Positions 8,882 to 18,278 of a stretch of DNA of 64,000 nt are shown here, piece after piece. Source of the DNA: Henriciella pelagia (lineage in GTDB: Bacteria > Pseudomonadota > Alphaproteobacteria > Caulobacterales > Hyphomonadaceae); NCBI RefSeq assembly GCF_002088945.1, contig NZ_NCSU01000011.1, forward strand, positions 248,001-312,000, written 5' to 3'. Numbering within the stretch: the stretch's first letter is position 1; every line of letters begins with the position of its first letter. The position numbers were made by a program, and so were the translations under genes. The notes below the pieces were generated by a model that worked only from the letters and a program-made list of their open reading frames with translations, ran no database searches and had not been told where the DNA came from.

Positions 8882-9931
8882 ATGAGACAAATGGCAAAGA
8901 CCGAAACTGCGACGCTTTGGGTGCGCCGCTGGCTGATCCTGATAGGGCTCATGGTGTACGCCATGATCCTGATTGGCGGGATGACGCGGTTGACCGATTC
9001 CGGTCTGTCGATTACCGAATGGGACCTGATCAGCGGCGCGCTTCCCCCGTTCGGCGCGGACGCCTGGGCGAGCGAATTTTCCAAGTACAAGCAGACTGCG
9101 GAGTTCCAGCAGCAGAACTACAATATGACGCTGGCCGAGTTTCAGTACATTTACTGGTGGGAATGGGGGCATCGCCTGTTCGGGCGACTGATCGGGCTGA
9201 TCGCCGTTGGCGGATTTACGGTCTTTGCCATCCGGAAATGGATCGGGGGCACGCTGGCGATGCATCTTCTCGCGCTGATCGCGCTGGGCGGGCTTCAGGG
9301 AGCAATCGGCTGGTGGATGGTGTCGAGCGGCATCGGCGAGACAGACCGGCTTGATGTCGCGCCATACCGTCTGGCGACACATTTCGTGCTGGCGCTGGTA
9401 ATTATCGGCTACACGGCGTGGCTGTGGCTGGATATCGGCAAGAAGGAACGTCTCTCGATTGGGCCTGCTGGTCGATGGCTCGCGATAGTTCTTCTCGTGC
9501 TGATTTCAGTGCAGATGGCGAGCGGCGCCCTTGTGGCCGGGCTCGATGCGGGGCGGACCTATAATGACTGGCCGCTTATGTCGGGTGAGTTTATTCCGTC
9601 ATCCTACATGCCCGCCGAACTGGGCATTCGCAGCCTTTTTGAGGGGCGAGCCGCAACCCAGTTCAACCATCGCATGATCGCCTATCTGATCTGGTTTGTC
9701 GCATTGGCGGGAATCGCCCTGATGCGCGGCAAGGACGGGTGGCGGGAAACGGGCACGATGGCCGTCCTGGTGACGGCTCAGGCCGCGTGGGGCATTCTGA
9801 CGTTGGTCAGCAGCGCCCCACTTGGCCTGGCTATCATCCATCAGGCGCTCGGCGTTGTGCTCTTTGTTGCCGCCGTGCGCTTCGTCTGGCTTACCGGCCG
9901 CCCGGCGGGATCGGGATTGAGGATGCCGTGA
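8882..9931 (+). CDS. ctaA: Haem A synthase (COX15/CtaA family)
   Basis: Inner-membrane monooxygenase of 349 residues that oxidises the C8 methyl of haem O to a formyl group, giving haem A for cytochrome c oxidase. The N-terminal GGMTRLTDSGLSITEW motif is diagnostic. Paired histidines sit in EWGHRLFGR, ATHFVLAL, FNHRM and IIHQALG, the expected haem ligands. About eight membrane helices are visible. The start is at 8882, with ATG 8891 as an alternative. It is divergent from the DUF2842 gene. Its last 41 bases overlap the 3' end of the convergent lipoprotein gene. Confidence 0.94.
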   Translation: MRQMAKTETATLWVRRWLILIGLMVYAMILIGGMTRLTDSGLSITEWDLISGALPPFGADAWASEFSKYKQTAEFQQQNYNMTLAEFQYIYWWEWGHRLFGRLIGLIAVGGFTVFAIRKWIGGTLAMHLLALIALGGLQGAIGWWMVSSGIGETDRLDVAPYRLATHFVLALVIIGYTAWLWLDIGKKERLSIGPAGRWLAIVLLVLISVQMASGALVAGLDAGRTYNDWPLMSGEFIPSSYMPAELGIRSLFEGRAATQFNHRMIAYLIWFVALAGIALMRGKDGWRETGTMAVLVTAQAAWGILTLVSSAPLGLAIIHQALGVVLFVAAVRFVWLTGRPAGSGLRMP

Positions 9932-10910
9932 TCCGCTTTGGATCTACAAGGATGGCGCGATGGTCGCTATTGCCGATAGTGCCGCCCAGAATGATCAGTC
10001 CATCCGGGTAACCTCCGCCTCGCGGATCACCCGTTGCGGCCAGCGAGGTGAACATGTCGGGGACCCGGACCGTAATGCCCGGAGTGATGTCGAAGGCCTG
10101 CTCCTCCCCGTCGCCGAACAGAACGCTGAGCCCGCCGGCCTCAGACAATGTGAGAAGCGTTTCGCGGCCCCTATGGCGCAGGTTCGACGACTCCGCGATG
10201 GAGTCGCCATAAACCTCTATGCCGGCAAAAGTGAAGGTGCAGGCCCCGATCAATTGTCCGGTTTCGATGTCTTCGACAGAAGACCAGGCGAGTTCGCCAT
10301 CACTCTCATTGATTTCTCCGACCAGCAGTGTGGTTGATCCGGCCGTCCAGTAGGCCAGCCTGTGCAGCGCTTCTGATCCGGGAGCAGGGGGCGCGGCACA
10401 GAGCCCTTCAGCGCGGCCGGACTGACTGATCTGCAACTCGTATGGAATGGCCTCGCGCAGATTGCCGCCGTGGATCCAGACGGTGATATCGCCGTCGCTG
10501 TCAATGCCGGGGAAGAACGTGACCGGCGTGCCGGACAGCATGGCATATCGGCCCTCCGCCAGCGCCACGACATCCGTATCGGTTACATTGGTGACGCGGT
10601 CGGCATTGAAGTCGAAAATCTGCAAGCCACCCCCTTCATAGGCGACTGCAAAGGTCGAGCTCGCGCCGCCCGCAATGCCCAGACTTCGAACCGGGAAATC
10701 CAGCGCATCCGTGGACCAGACGGCGGGAAGCGTATCCGCGGCGGACTCAGGCTCAACCGGCTGTTCGGAGCTGCTGTTTTCCTCTATGGCTGGCTGTTCC
10801 GGTTCTGGCTCTTGCGGTCCACTGCAGGACGCGGCATAGAAAAGCAGGAAACCGGCGATCCCTGCGTTGACAGGGAAGGTCTGCGCGCTTAAACGCGGGC
10901 GCTTGAACAT
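9891..10910 (-). CDS. Hypothetical lipoprotein, unrecognised
   Basis: Predicted secreted lipoprotein of 339 residues. A basic start and hydrophobic stretch end at a lipobox-like YAAS/C with Cys29. A Glu/Pro/Ser-rich linker (about 30-60) follows, then about 280 residues rich in short beta-type segments with recurring GG and DGD turns (for example GGGLQIFDF and [13 protein letters not shown]). This could be a beta-propeller, perhaps distantly phytase-like, but I cannot assign a family. It converges on ctaA with a 41-base 3' overlap, and its start is only 36 bases from rplM on the other strand. The rplM promoter probably therefore lies inside this gene. Confidence 0.75.
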   Translation of the reverse strand: MFKRPRLSAQTFPVNAGIAGFLLFYAASCSGPQEPEPEQPAIEENSSSEQPVEPESAADTLPAVWSTDALDFPVRSLGIAGGASSTFAVAYEGGGLQIFDFNADRVTNVTDTDVVALAEGRYAMLSGTPVTFFPGIDSDGDITVWIHGGNLREAIPYELQISQSGRAEGLCAAPPAPGSEALHRLAYWTAGSTTLLVGEINESDGELAWSSVEDIETGQLIGACTFTFAGIEVYGDSIAESSNLRHRGRETLLTLSEAGGLSVLFGDGEEQAFDITPGITVRVPDMFTSLAATGDPRGGGYPDGLIILGGTIGNSDHRAILVDPKRITASSIPIPPGGR

Positions 10911-10946
10911 ATTCCAACACTCCGATTGAGAGGCTCCCGAGGAGCA

Positions 10947-11411
10947 ATGAAGACTTATAACGCACCAGCTGACGTGGAGAACAAGTGGATCGTTATCGAT
11001 GCGACGGATGTCGTTGTCGGTCGCCTTGCTTCATATGTCGCCAAACGCCTGCGGGGCAAGCACCGTGCTGATTACACGCCGCACATCGACACCGGCGACC
11101 ATGTCGTCGTGATCAATGCTGAAAAGGCTCGTTTCACCGGAAACAAGCTCCGCGACAAGACCTATTACCGCCATACGGGCTATCCGGGCGGGATCAAGGA
11201 AACCACTGCCGGGAAGATCCTGTCGGGCCGTTTCCCAGAGCGTGCCATCGAGCTTGCTGTAAAGCGCATGATGCCGGGCGAGAGCCCGCTTGCGAAAGCG
11301 CAGTACTCGAAGCTTCGCGTCTATGCCGGCGCCGAGCATCCGCACGAAGCCCAGAAGCCTGAAGCCGTCGACTTCGCGTCGATGAATGCCAAGAATCAGA
11401 GAGCCGACTAA
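10947..11411 (+). CDS. rplM: 50S ribosomal protein L13
   Basis: Protein of 154 residues and an early assembly component of the large subunit. The start [14 protein letters not shown], the segment [17 protein letters not shown] and the segment [15 protein letters not shown] are typical of L13. The start is ATG 10947, preceded by GAGGAG (10939-10944), rather than the in-frame ATG at 10926. It is the first gene of the classic rplM-rpsI operon. Confidence 0.97.
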   Translation: MKTYNAPADVENKWIVIDATDVVVGRLASYVAKRLRGKHRADYTPHIDTGDHVVVINAEKARFTGNKLRDKTYYRHTGYPGGIKETTAGKILSGRFPERAIELAVKRMMPGESPLAKAQYSKLRVYAGAEHPHEAQKPEAVDFASMNAKNQRAD

Positions 11412-11416
11412 GTATC

Positions 11417-11902
11417 ATGTCTGACACTGCAAATTCTCTTGAAGACCTGAAAACCGTGACCGGCGGTGAAGCAGCAGAGACGGAAGTCGTTGCCGCTGAA
11501 CCGAAGATCGACGATCTCGGCCGCGCCTACGGCACCGGTCGCCGCAAGTCGGCTACAGCTCGCGTCTGGATCAAGCCGGGCACTGGCAAGATCACTGTGA
11601 ACGGCAAGGATCAGGAGCAGTATTTTGCTCGTCCGGTTCTGCGCATGGTCATCGAACAGCCGCTCGTCGAAGCTGACCGCCGCACCCAGTTTGACGTGAT
11701 CTGCACCGTCAAGGGCTCTGGCCTGTCTGGTCAGGCCGGCGCTGTGCGTCACGGCATTGCCCGCGCGCTTGTCAACTATGAGCCAGGCCTGCGCAGCGTG
11801 CTGAAGCCGTTCGGCTTCATGACCCGCGACCCGCGTACCGTCGAGCGCAAGAAGTATGGCCGTGCAAAAGCACGCCGCAGCTTCCAGTTCTCGAAGCGCT
11901 AA
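11417..11902 (+). CDS. rpsI: 30S ribosomal protein S9
   Basis: Protein of 161 residues. The C-terminal domain is canonical: [18 protein letters not shown], then [14 protein letters not shown], and the decoding-site tail RRSFQFSKR, whose last Arg contacts the P-site tRNA. An acidic N-terminal extension of about 33 residues precedes the core, as is common in alphaproteobacteria. It begins 5 bases after the rplM stop and is followed by an intrinsic terminator. Confidence 0.97.
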   Translation: MSDTANSLEDLKTVTGGEAAETEVVAAEPKIDDLGRAYGTGRRKSATARVWIKPGTGKITVNGKDQEQYFARPVLRMVIEQPLVEADRRTQFDVICTVKGSGLSGQAGAVRHGIARALVNYEPGLRSVLKPFGFMTRDPRTVERKKYGRAKARRSFQFSKR

Positions 11903-11931
11903 GACGCGATTTCAAAACAGAATTTTGGAAC

Positions 11932-11963
11932 GGGGCGCTTCTTTTCGGGGAGCGCCCTTTTTC
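11932..11963 (+). terminator. Rho-independent terminator of rplM-rpsI
   Basis: A stem of GGGCGCT (11933-11939) pairs with AGCGCCC (11951-11957) over an 11-base loop and is followed directly by TTTTT. It lies 31 bases after the rpsI stop and ends the ribosomal operon before argC. Confidence 0.85.
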
Positions 11964-11992
11964 TTTGCGCCGAGGCGTGAGAGGAGAGCCCC

Positions 11993-13036
11993 ATGACACA
12001 GAAAACTTTGAAAGCCGCCGTTCTTGGCGCGTCGGGCTATACCGGCGCGGAAACGGTCCGCCTCCTGCGGAACCATCCTCATGTTGAGGCTGTTGCCGCC
12101 ACCGGAAATGCGCTGGCTGGGCAGAAGCTCTCCAGCATTTTTCCGCACCTTGGCGGACGCGGTGACCTCGACGTCATCAAGGCAGAAGATGTTCGCTGGG
12201 ATGAGATAGATGTTGCGTTCGGCTGTCTGCCACACGGTACCAGCCAGGATCTGATCGAGACATTGCCGTCCAATGTGAAAATTGTAGACCTGTCATCGGA
12301 TTATCGTTTTCGTGACCCGGTTGCCTATTCAAAGGCCTATGGCCGCGAGCACATTGCGCCGGAGCGGACCGCCAGTGCCATATACGGGTTGAGCGAGCAC
12401 GCAGCCGAATCATTGAAGGGGGCCGACCTCGTCGCCTGCCCGGGGTGCTATCCGACGGCGATCCTGATGGTCTTACTGCCGCTCATGTCACCGCTGATCA
12501 TCGATACCGATTCGATCATCATCGATGCAAAGTCCGGCGCGTCCGGTGCGGGAAGGGGCCTTAAGGAAGGTAATCTCTTCTGCGAAGTGACAGAGGGCAC
12601 CCATGCCTATGGTGTCGGGACGCACCGCCATACGCCGGAAATCGAGCAGGAGCTGAACCTTCGCGCTGGGAAGAGTGACATCGAAGTGACGTTCACGCCG
12701 CACCTTCTTCCGATGGCGCGGGGCGAACATGTGACCTGCCATCTGCGCGGGGATGTCCACGACGTCCAGGCCGCGCTGGAGGCGGCCTATGCGAATCAGC
12801 CATTCGTCACAGTGCTGCCACTCGGCTCCCCACCCCCGGACACACGTCATGTGCGCGGGACAAACGATTGCCGCATCGCTGTCTATCCGGACCGCGTAAA
12901 GGGCCGCGTGATCGTGATCGGCGTGATCGACAATCTGGTCAAAGGCTCAAGCGGTCAGGCGATCCAGAATCTCAATCTCATGATGGGATGGGATCAGGCT
13001 TTAGGCCTCGACGTGCTGGTGCCGCTCTTTCCCTGA
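11993..13036 (+). CDS. argC: N-acetyl-gamma-glutamyl-phosphate reductase
   Basis: Third enzyme of arginine biosynthesis: NADPH-dependent reduction of N-acetylglutamyl phosphate to the semialdehyde. It has 347 residues, with the nucleotide-binding GASGYTG (12-18) and the catalytic Cys152 in CPGCYPT. The segments HRHTPEIEQEL and VRGTNDCRIAVY near the C-terminus are typical. It is separated from rpsI by a terminator, so it should have its own promoter in the short gap. The last 43 bases overlap the tail end of phaC on the opposite strand. Confidence 0.96.
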   Translation: MTQKTLKAAVLGASGYTGAETVRLLRNHPHVEAVAATGNALAGQKLSSIFPHLGGRGDLDVIKAEDVRWDEIDVAFGCLPHGTSQDLIETLPSNVKIVDLSSDYRFRDPVAYSKAYGREHIAPERTASAIYGLSEHAAESLKGADLVACPGCYPTAILMVLLPLMSPLIIDTDSIIIDAKSGASGAGRGLKEGNLFCEVTEGTHAYGVGTHRHTPEIEQELNLRAGKSDIEVTFTPHLLPMARGEHVTCHLRGDVHDVQAALEAAYANQPFVTVLPLGSPPPDTRHVRGTNDCRIAVYPDRVKGRVIVIGVIDNLVKGSSGQAIQNLNLMMGWDQALGLDVLVPLFP

Positions 13037-15183
13037 CGCTTGGTCGAAGTCTTCCTGGCGGCCGAAGACTTTGATGGTGTTTTTGATTTCGCCGCCGCTG
13101 GTTTCCTGGCGGTGGCTGACTTCGTGGATGCCGTCTTCTTTGTCGCAGACGTCGACTTGCTCGAGGCAGCCGTCTTCGGCTTCGCCGCACCATTGGCTTT
13201 CGCCTTGGATTTAGTGCGGGTAGCCGGTGTCTTCTTGGCCGCCGCAGCGCGCTTCGCTGGTGTTTTTTTCGGCGCCGCGCTGGTCGTCTTCGCAGACTGG
13301 GTGGCAGTTGGCTTTTTCGGCTCTGGCACCGATGCAGGTTTTGACGTGATCGCCGAAGGTCTGGAGTATTGATCCGACGGCTTTTCACCGGCTGCAATCG
13401 CATCAAGGCGCATCTTTACATAGCTGCCGGGGGCATTGCCGAGGCCAGCATCTGCGACGGGCTCTGCGGCCTTCAATGGGCCGGATTTCGGCTTGAGCCA
13501 GGTCCACCAGGTTGGCCACCAAGAGCCTTTGGTTTCTTTCGCGTCGGCCAGCCATGCTTCGGGTGTGCCGGGGAGCGAATTGTTGGTCCAGTGTTGGTAT
13601 TTCTCCGCATTCGGATGATTTACCACGCCAGCGATATGTCCGGATCCGGCGAGAATGAAATTCACGTCTCCGCCATAGCGCTGGGCACCGCGATAGATGG
13701 AGTGCCAGGGGCAGATATGGTCTTCGCGGCTTGCCTGAATGGTCACCGGAATCTCGATATCCTTCATGGATATGTTCTCTCCCAGCACCTTGAAAAGGCC
13801 GTTGCTCAGCTTGTTCTCGCCGTAAAGGTCATTCAGGTAGGTATGGTGAGTCCTGCCGGGAATGTTTGTCTGATCAGCATTCCAGTACAGAAGGTCGAAT
13901 GGGCGCGGCTTCTTGCCTAGCATGTAATTGTCAACGACATAGCGCCAGACAAGGTCTACCGGCCGAAGCCAGTTGAAAGTGTCGCCCATCATTTCGCCGG
14001 GCATGATGCCATTATTGACCTTGATGACTTCGTCAATGTTGCGCCGGGACTCTTCATCGGTGAACACCATGAGGTCACCGGCGTCGGAAAAGTCAGACTG
14101 GGACGCGAAGAATGTGGCCGAGGCGATGCGCCTGTCATTCTTCTTGGCCATGTGAGCGAGGGCACCTGTGAGGAGAGTGCCGCCAATGCAATAGCCCACA
14201 GCGTTGAGATCATCGCTTCCGGTACGAGCGAGGACTTCATGCGTCGCCGCCATGACGCCCTGTTCGATATAATCATCCCAGGTGTAGTCGCGCGTGACCT
14301 CATCGGCGGACCGCCACGATACAACGAAGACAGTCAGTCCCTGGCTGACCAGCCAGCGGATCATCGAGTTCTCTTCGCGAAGGTCGAGAATGTAATATTT
14401 GTTGATCCATGGCGGGAAGATCAGAAGCGGGCGGGCGTGCACCTTCTCGGTGGTCGGTTCGAACTGGAGGAGTTCGATCAGCTTGTTGCGGAAGACGACT
14501 TTGCCGGGTGCAGTGGCGACGTTCACGCCCACCTCGAAAGGTGTCTCGTCTGTCTGGCTGATGGACAGCCGGCCGTGGCCTTTCTTGATGTCGGCACGTG
14601 CATTGCGCAGCCCATCGACCAGGCTCTGGCCGCCGGATTCCACCATGGCCTTCAATGCTGCGGGATTGGTCGCAAAGAAATTGCTGGGCGAAAGCGCATC
14701 AATGGTCTGGCGAGTGTAGAATTGTGCCTTGCGCTTCTCGGCCGTGGTCAGTTCGCTGGCGGAGTCGAGCAGGGAGAGCATCCAGCTTGAATTCAGCTCA
14801 TAGGCCTTGCGCATGAACTCAAAGGCGGGGTTTGCCGACCAATCAGGATCGGAGAAGCGGCGATCGCGAGATTCGCTGACCTCGCCGAGCGTGAAATCCT
14901 TCCAGAGGTTCACCCAGCCCATCCATAATTCGATGTTGGCGTTGATCAGGGCCTGAGGGTTCGTGGCAAGGGACTGGCCGAGACGCCCATAGGCGCCCAT
15001 CATGCCGAACGGATCACTTTTCTCGGACGACTTGATTCGCGGACGGCTGCTGGACATCACTTCAGTGAGAAGCGCCTGCGATTCAGCGGCGGCTTCTGCA
15101 AGCGAAATTCCAATCGCCTGCAACTGGGCTGGCGACTGCTCCGCCAGGATTTCGTTCAGACTGCGATTTTCTCTATCTGCCAT
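12994..15183 (-). CDS. phaC: Class I poly(3-hydroxyalkanoate) synthase with basic C-terminal extension
   Basis: Polymerises (R)-3-hydroxyacyl-CoA into storage polyester at granule surfaces. It has 729 residues against about 590 for typical class I enzymes. The core runs to about 600, with the lipase-like box GYCIGG and nucleophile Cys332, then Asp488 (REDHI) and His516 (GSGHIAGV). Residues from about 612 to 729 form a low-complexity tail of Lys, Ala, Pro, Ser and Thr with repeated KKTPA, KSKAK and AAAK units, like the tail of histone H1 or of PHB-linked nucleoid proteins. The tail's coding sequence overlaps the end of argC by 43 bases. The function of the extension is inferred only from composition. 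Confidence 0.95.
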   Translation of the reverse strand: MADRENRSLNEILAEQSPAQLQAIGISLAEAAAESQALLTEVMSSSRPRIKSSEKSDPFGMMGAYGRLGQSLATNPQALINANIELWMGWVNLWKDFTLGEVSESRDRRFSDPDWSANPAFEFMRKAYELNSSWMLSLLDSASELTTAEKRKAQFYTRQTIDALSPSNFFATNPAALKAMVESGGQSLVDGLRNARADIKKGHGRLSISQTDETPFEVGVNVATAPGKVVFRNKLIELLQFEPTTEKVHARPLLIFPPWINKYYILDLREENSMIRWLVSQGLTVFVVSWRSADEVTRDYTWDDYIEQGVMAATHEVLARTGSDDLNAVGYCIGGTLLTGALAHMAKKNDRRIASATFFASQSDFSDAGDLMVFTDEESRRNIDEVIKVNNGIMPGEMMGDTFNWLRPVDLVWRYVVDNYMLGKKPRPFDLLYWNADQTNIPGRTHHTYLNDLYGENKLSNGLFKVLGENISMKDIEIPVTIQASREDHICPWHSIYRGAQRYGGDVNFILAGSGHIAGVVNHPNAEKYQHWTNNSLPGTPEAWLADAKETKGSWWPTWWTWLKPKSGPLKAAEPVADAGLGNAPGSYVKMRLDAIAAGEKPSDQYSRPSAITSKPASVPEPKKPTATQSAKTTSAAPKKTPAKRAAAAKKTPATRTKSKAKANGAAKPKTAASSKSTSATKKTASTKSATARKPAAAKSKTPSKSSAARKTSTKRQGKSGTSTSRPKA

Positions 15184-15283
15184 GTGTTTAGGCTTTTCAT
15201 CACCTTATTCTCGCCATTCTACACGAACACGTATAGGGAAGAAACGTTTCGAGAATCATGAAGACGTGCGGTAATTTCACGGT

Positions 15284-15688
15284 ATGCGGCCTTTTTTGCT
15301 CTTTTTCGGTGTCCTTCTGACCGGTTGTGCCGGTTCGATGGACAAAATCTCCGATATTCGAGAGGTCGCGCCCGATTGGTATGAGGCGCGCAAGACGGAG
15401 CTCGCCGGCGAAGGCTATCCGAGTCTTGCGAACATTCCGCAGAATACCACCTATCGTCGTCAGCAGGCCGCCATGGTGCTTTCCCGAGAAGAGCAGAACG
15501 CGCTGCTTACTGCATTCGAGGAAGACCCGCGCTCAGCGCCTGCCGACCAGACGCCTGAGGAGATCCTCGCCTGGAGCCGGCAGCTGCGTGCACGCGTGGA
15601 TCAGCAGCTCACGCAGGCCAGCTTTCTGTCCGATGCGGACATTGCGCGCTTGAAATCGCTATTTGACCGGCCGCGAGCGCGCCGTTAG
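15284..15688 (+). CDS. Hypothetical small lipoprotein
   Basis: Protein of 134 residues with a short signal peptide and a good lipobox LLTG/C (Cys15). The mature part is mostly polar and helical, with paired charged segments (SREEQNALLTAFEED and SDADIARLKSLF), and ends in RARR. I do not recognise a named family. It lies divergent from phaC across 100 bases and 41 bases before a class I aminotransferase. Small lipoproteins occur at this position in related alphaproteobacteria as I recall, but I cannot verify that here. Confidence 0.75.
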   Translation: MRPFLLFFGVLLTGCAGSMDKISDIREVAPDWYEARKTELAGEGYPSLANIPQNTTYRRQQAAMVLSREEQNALLTAFEEDPRSAPADQTPEEILAWSRQLRARVDQQLTQASFLSDADIARLKSLFDRPRARR

Positions 15689-15729
15689 GCGTCTTCCCTT
15701 TAGGCAATTCCAAGCAGGAGTAGAGGCCC

Positions 15730-16929
15730 ATGTCGGGCGAGTTTTACAAGATCAGACGACTTCCTCCTTACGTGTTCGAACAGGTGAACCGCAAGAAGGC
15801 GGCCCTGCGAGCGCAAGGCGCGGATATCATTGATCTTGGCATGGGAAACCCCGACTTGCCGACGCCCAAACATATCGTCGACAAACTCTGCGAAACGGCC
15901 CGCAAACCTGACGTAAACGGATATTCGGCCTCCAGAGGAATTCCGGGGCTGCGTCGTTCGCTCGTCAATTATTACAAGCGCCGCTTTGATGTGGAGCTCG
16001 ACAAGGACCGGGAAGTCATCGTGACGCTGGGCTCCAAGGAGGGATTTGCCAACCTTGCGCAGGCGATATCCGCGCCGGGTGATGTGATCCTCGCGCCGGA
16101 TCCGTCCTATCCACTACACTCATTTGGCTTCATCATTGCTGGAGCGTCCATTCGCGGCGTACCTGCCCAGACACCTGAGCAGTACCTCCAGAACATTGCC
16201 AACGCGATTCAGTACAGCGTCCCGCCGCCAACGGCGATGGTGCTCTGCTATCCGTCAAATCCGACCGCGGCTGTTGCTGATCTCGACTTCTACAAGGAGG
16301 CCGTGAAGATCGCGAAAAAGCATGGCCTGTGGGTGCTGTCGGATCTGGCTTATAACGAGATCTATTTCGACGATCCGCCGCCCTCGATCCTTCAGGTCAA
16401 TGGCGCAAAGGATATTGCCGTCGAGACGACGACCATGTCCAAGACCTATTCCATGGCAGGCTGGAGGATCGGGTTTGCCGCAGGCAATGAACGGCTGATT
16501 GGCGCGCTTGGCCGGGTCAAGTCGTATCTCGATTATGGCGCCTACACACCAATCCAGGTAGCGGCCTGCGCCGCACTCGACGGCCCGCAGGATTGCGTGG
16601 AAGAGATGCGGCAGATTTATCGGTCGCGGCGTGACACGCTTATCGAGAGCTTTGGCCGTGCGGGCTGGAAAATTCCCGTGCCGTCGGCTTCCATGTTCTG
16701 CTGGGCGCCCATTCCGGAATCGTGCAGGCACATGGGAAGCCTTGAGTTTTCATTGCAGCTGATCAATGAGGCCAGCGTCGCGGTGGCGCCGGGGGCAGGA
16801 TTTGGGGAACGTGGTGACGGATTTGTCAGAATTGCCCTGGTTGAGAACGAACAGCGCATTCGACAGGCCGCTCGCAACATCAAACGGTTTCTTCTCACGA
16901 AGGAAGCTGATAGCAGGTGCGCCGTCTAG
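15730..16929 (+). CDS. Class I/II PLP-dependent aminotransferase (alanine or LL-DAP type)
   Basis: 399 residues. Fold-type I aminotransferase with GMGNPDLPTP near residue 37 (substrate carboxylate site), CYPSNPTA (Asn of the cofactor site), LSDLAYNEIYF (the Asp that pairs with the PLP ring nitrogen) and the Schiff-base Lys238 in TMSKTYSMAGWR. The GSKEGF segment resembles enzymes annotated as LL-diaminopimelate or alanine aminotransferases (COG0436). It precedes hom by 25 bases, and this pairing is common in alphaproteobacteria, which suggests a role in the amino-acid nitrogen economy around the aspartate family. The exact substrate is not visible. Confidence 0.88.
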   Translation: MSGEFYKIRRLPPYVFEQVNRKKAALRAQGADIIDLGMGNPDLPTPKHIVDKLCETARKPDVNGYSASRGIPGLRRSLVNYYKRRFDVELDKDREVIVTLGSKEGFANLAQAISAPGDVILAPDPSYPLHSFGFIIAGASIRGVPAQTPEQYLQNIANAIQYSVPPPTAMVLCYPSNPTAAVADLDFYKEAVKIAKKHGLWVLSDLAYNEIYFDDPPPSILQVNGAKDIAVETTTMSKTYSMAGWRIGFAAGNERLIGALGRVKSYLDYGAYTPIQVAACAALDGPQDCVEEMRQIYRSRRDTLIESFGRAGWKIPVPSASMFCWAPIPESCRHMGSLEFSLQLINEASVAVAPGAGFGERGDGFVRIALVENEQRIRQAARNIKRFLLTKEADSRCAV

Positions 16930-16954
16930 TTAAGTCGCACCGGAGGGTCTGGGT

Positions 16955-18241
16955 TTGAAAACACTAAAGCTCGGTATCGCCGGCCTGGGCCATGTTGGGT
17001 GCGGGCTGATCGATCTCGTTCAGCGCCAGGACTCTCTTCGGCTGCCTGGAAGGGTAGAGGTCGCCGGCGTGACGGCGCGCAATCGCTCTCGCAACCGGCC
17101 GGTTTCGACCGATGGCTATGAATGGTTCGATGACGCCGCCAAGCTCGCTGCAGACGATGGCATCAATGTGTTCGTTGAGCTGATTGGCGGCTCGGATGGC
17201 CCCGCAAAGGTGGCGGTTGAAACGGCGCTGAAATCAGGCAAGGCCGTGATCACGGCCAATAAGGCGCTGATAGCGATGCATGGTCAGGAACTCGCCGAGC
17301 TAGCGCGTGAGAACGGCGTAGACCTTTTGTTCGAGGCCGCCGTTGCTGGCGGCGTACCGGTCGTCCGTGTGCTCAGAGATTCGCTGGCCGGTGTTGATGT
17401 CCGGCGGGTGACGGGCATCCTGAACGGGACCTGTAACTTCCTCACCACTGAAATGCTGACAACGCGGCGGCCGTATGAAGTGGTGCTGGCCGAAGCGCAG
17501 CGGCTTGGATATGCGGAGTCTGATCCGACATTAGATGTGTCCGGCATGGACGCGGCGCACAAGGCAGCCATTCTCGCCGCGATAGCGTTCTCGGCTGATC
17601 TAGATTTCTCCAAGGTGTCCGTGCGGGGCGTCGATGAGGTCGAATTGCTGGATCTCGATCTTGCCGACCGGCTTGGCCTGCGCATCAAGCTGATCACTGA
17701 AGGCAAGATCACGAATGATGGTGTTGTCTGCCGGGTCGAACCCATGGCACTGCCTGTCGGTCATCCGTTGGCGCGAGTGAACGGTAGCCTGAATACGGTC
17801 AGGGTAGAGGGTGAGCCGCTGGGCGCGGTCACACTCACCGGTCCGGGCGCCGGACCTGGGCCAACCGCAAGTGCGGTGATGGGGGACGTCGCCAAACTCT
17901 TCAATCCGATTGCGCGTCCGGCATTTGGCCGCGCTGACCACCATGATGTGCGCGCATTCGTTTATGCAGAGAGCGACGAGAAATCGGCATTCTTCTTGCG
18001 TGTCCGGCTGGCTGACCGGGCTGGGGCGCTTGCGGAGCTGACTGAAGCGCTCGCCGAGAGTGGCGTGTCCGTCGACAAGTTGCTGCAAGATTCTGCAGAT
18101 GAAAACGGTGCCGCGCCGGTCGCAATCGTGACGCATGTGTGCGCGCGCAGTGAGATTGAGCAAGCCAGGGAGCGCCTGCGTGCTCTGGATTCGAATATAG
18201 GGCAGCCGCAGATCATGGCGATCGAGGCTTCAACTGACTAG
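16955..18241 (+). CDS. hom: Homoserine dehydrogenase
   Basis: NAD(P)-dependent enzyme that reduces aspartate semialdehyde to homoserine for threonine, methionine and isoleucine. It has 428 residues: a Rossmann domain with GLGHVG near the start, the catalytic region ITANKAL, GILNGTCNFLTTEM and DVSGMDAAHK, and a C-terminal ACT domain (from about 345, SAFFLRVRLADRAGALAEL) for feedback control by threonine. The start is TTG 16955, supported by CGGAGGG (16941-16947) at ideal distance. A monofunctional enzyme, not fused to aspartokinase. Confidence 0.95.
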   Translation: MKTLKLGIAGLGHVGCGLIDLVQRQDSLRLPGRVEVAGVTARNRSRNRPVSTDGYEWFDDAAKLAADDGINVFVELIGGSDGPAKVAVETALKSGKAVITANKALIAMHGQELAELARENGVDLLFEAAVAGGVPVVRVLRDSLAGVDVRRVTGILNGTCNFLTTEMLTTRRPYEVVLAEAQRLGYAESDPTLDVSGMDAAHKAAILAAIAFSADLDFSKVSVRGVDEVELLDLDLADRLGLRIKLITEGKITNDGVVCRVEPMALPVGHPLARVNGSLNTVRVEGEPLGAVTLTGPGAGPGPTASAVMGDVAKLFNPIARPAFGRADHHDVRAFVYAESDEKSAFFLRVRLADRAGALAELTEALAESGVSVDKLLQDSADENGAAPVAIVTHVCARSEIEQARERLRALDSNIGQPQIMAIEASTD

Positions 18242-18278
18242 AAGGGCCGGCCGTCTGCATGGCCGAGTAAGAAGATAG

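Noticed and set aside
8597-9382. A 261-residue leftward gene covering the DUF2842 gene
   Set aside because: Only the last 68 residues look like a real protein and have a ribosome site; the rest is antisense to ctaA.
12994-13370. PhaC tail as a frameshift artefact
   Set aside because: The sequence stays in frame to a stop with regular Lys/Ala/Pro periodicity and basic composition known from other nucleoid-linked proteins. The opposite-strand frame is a hydrophobic shadow.
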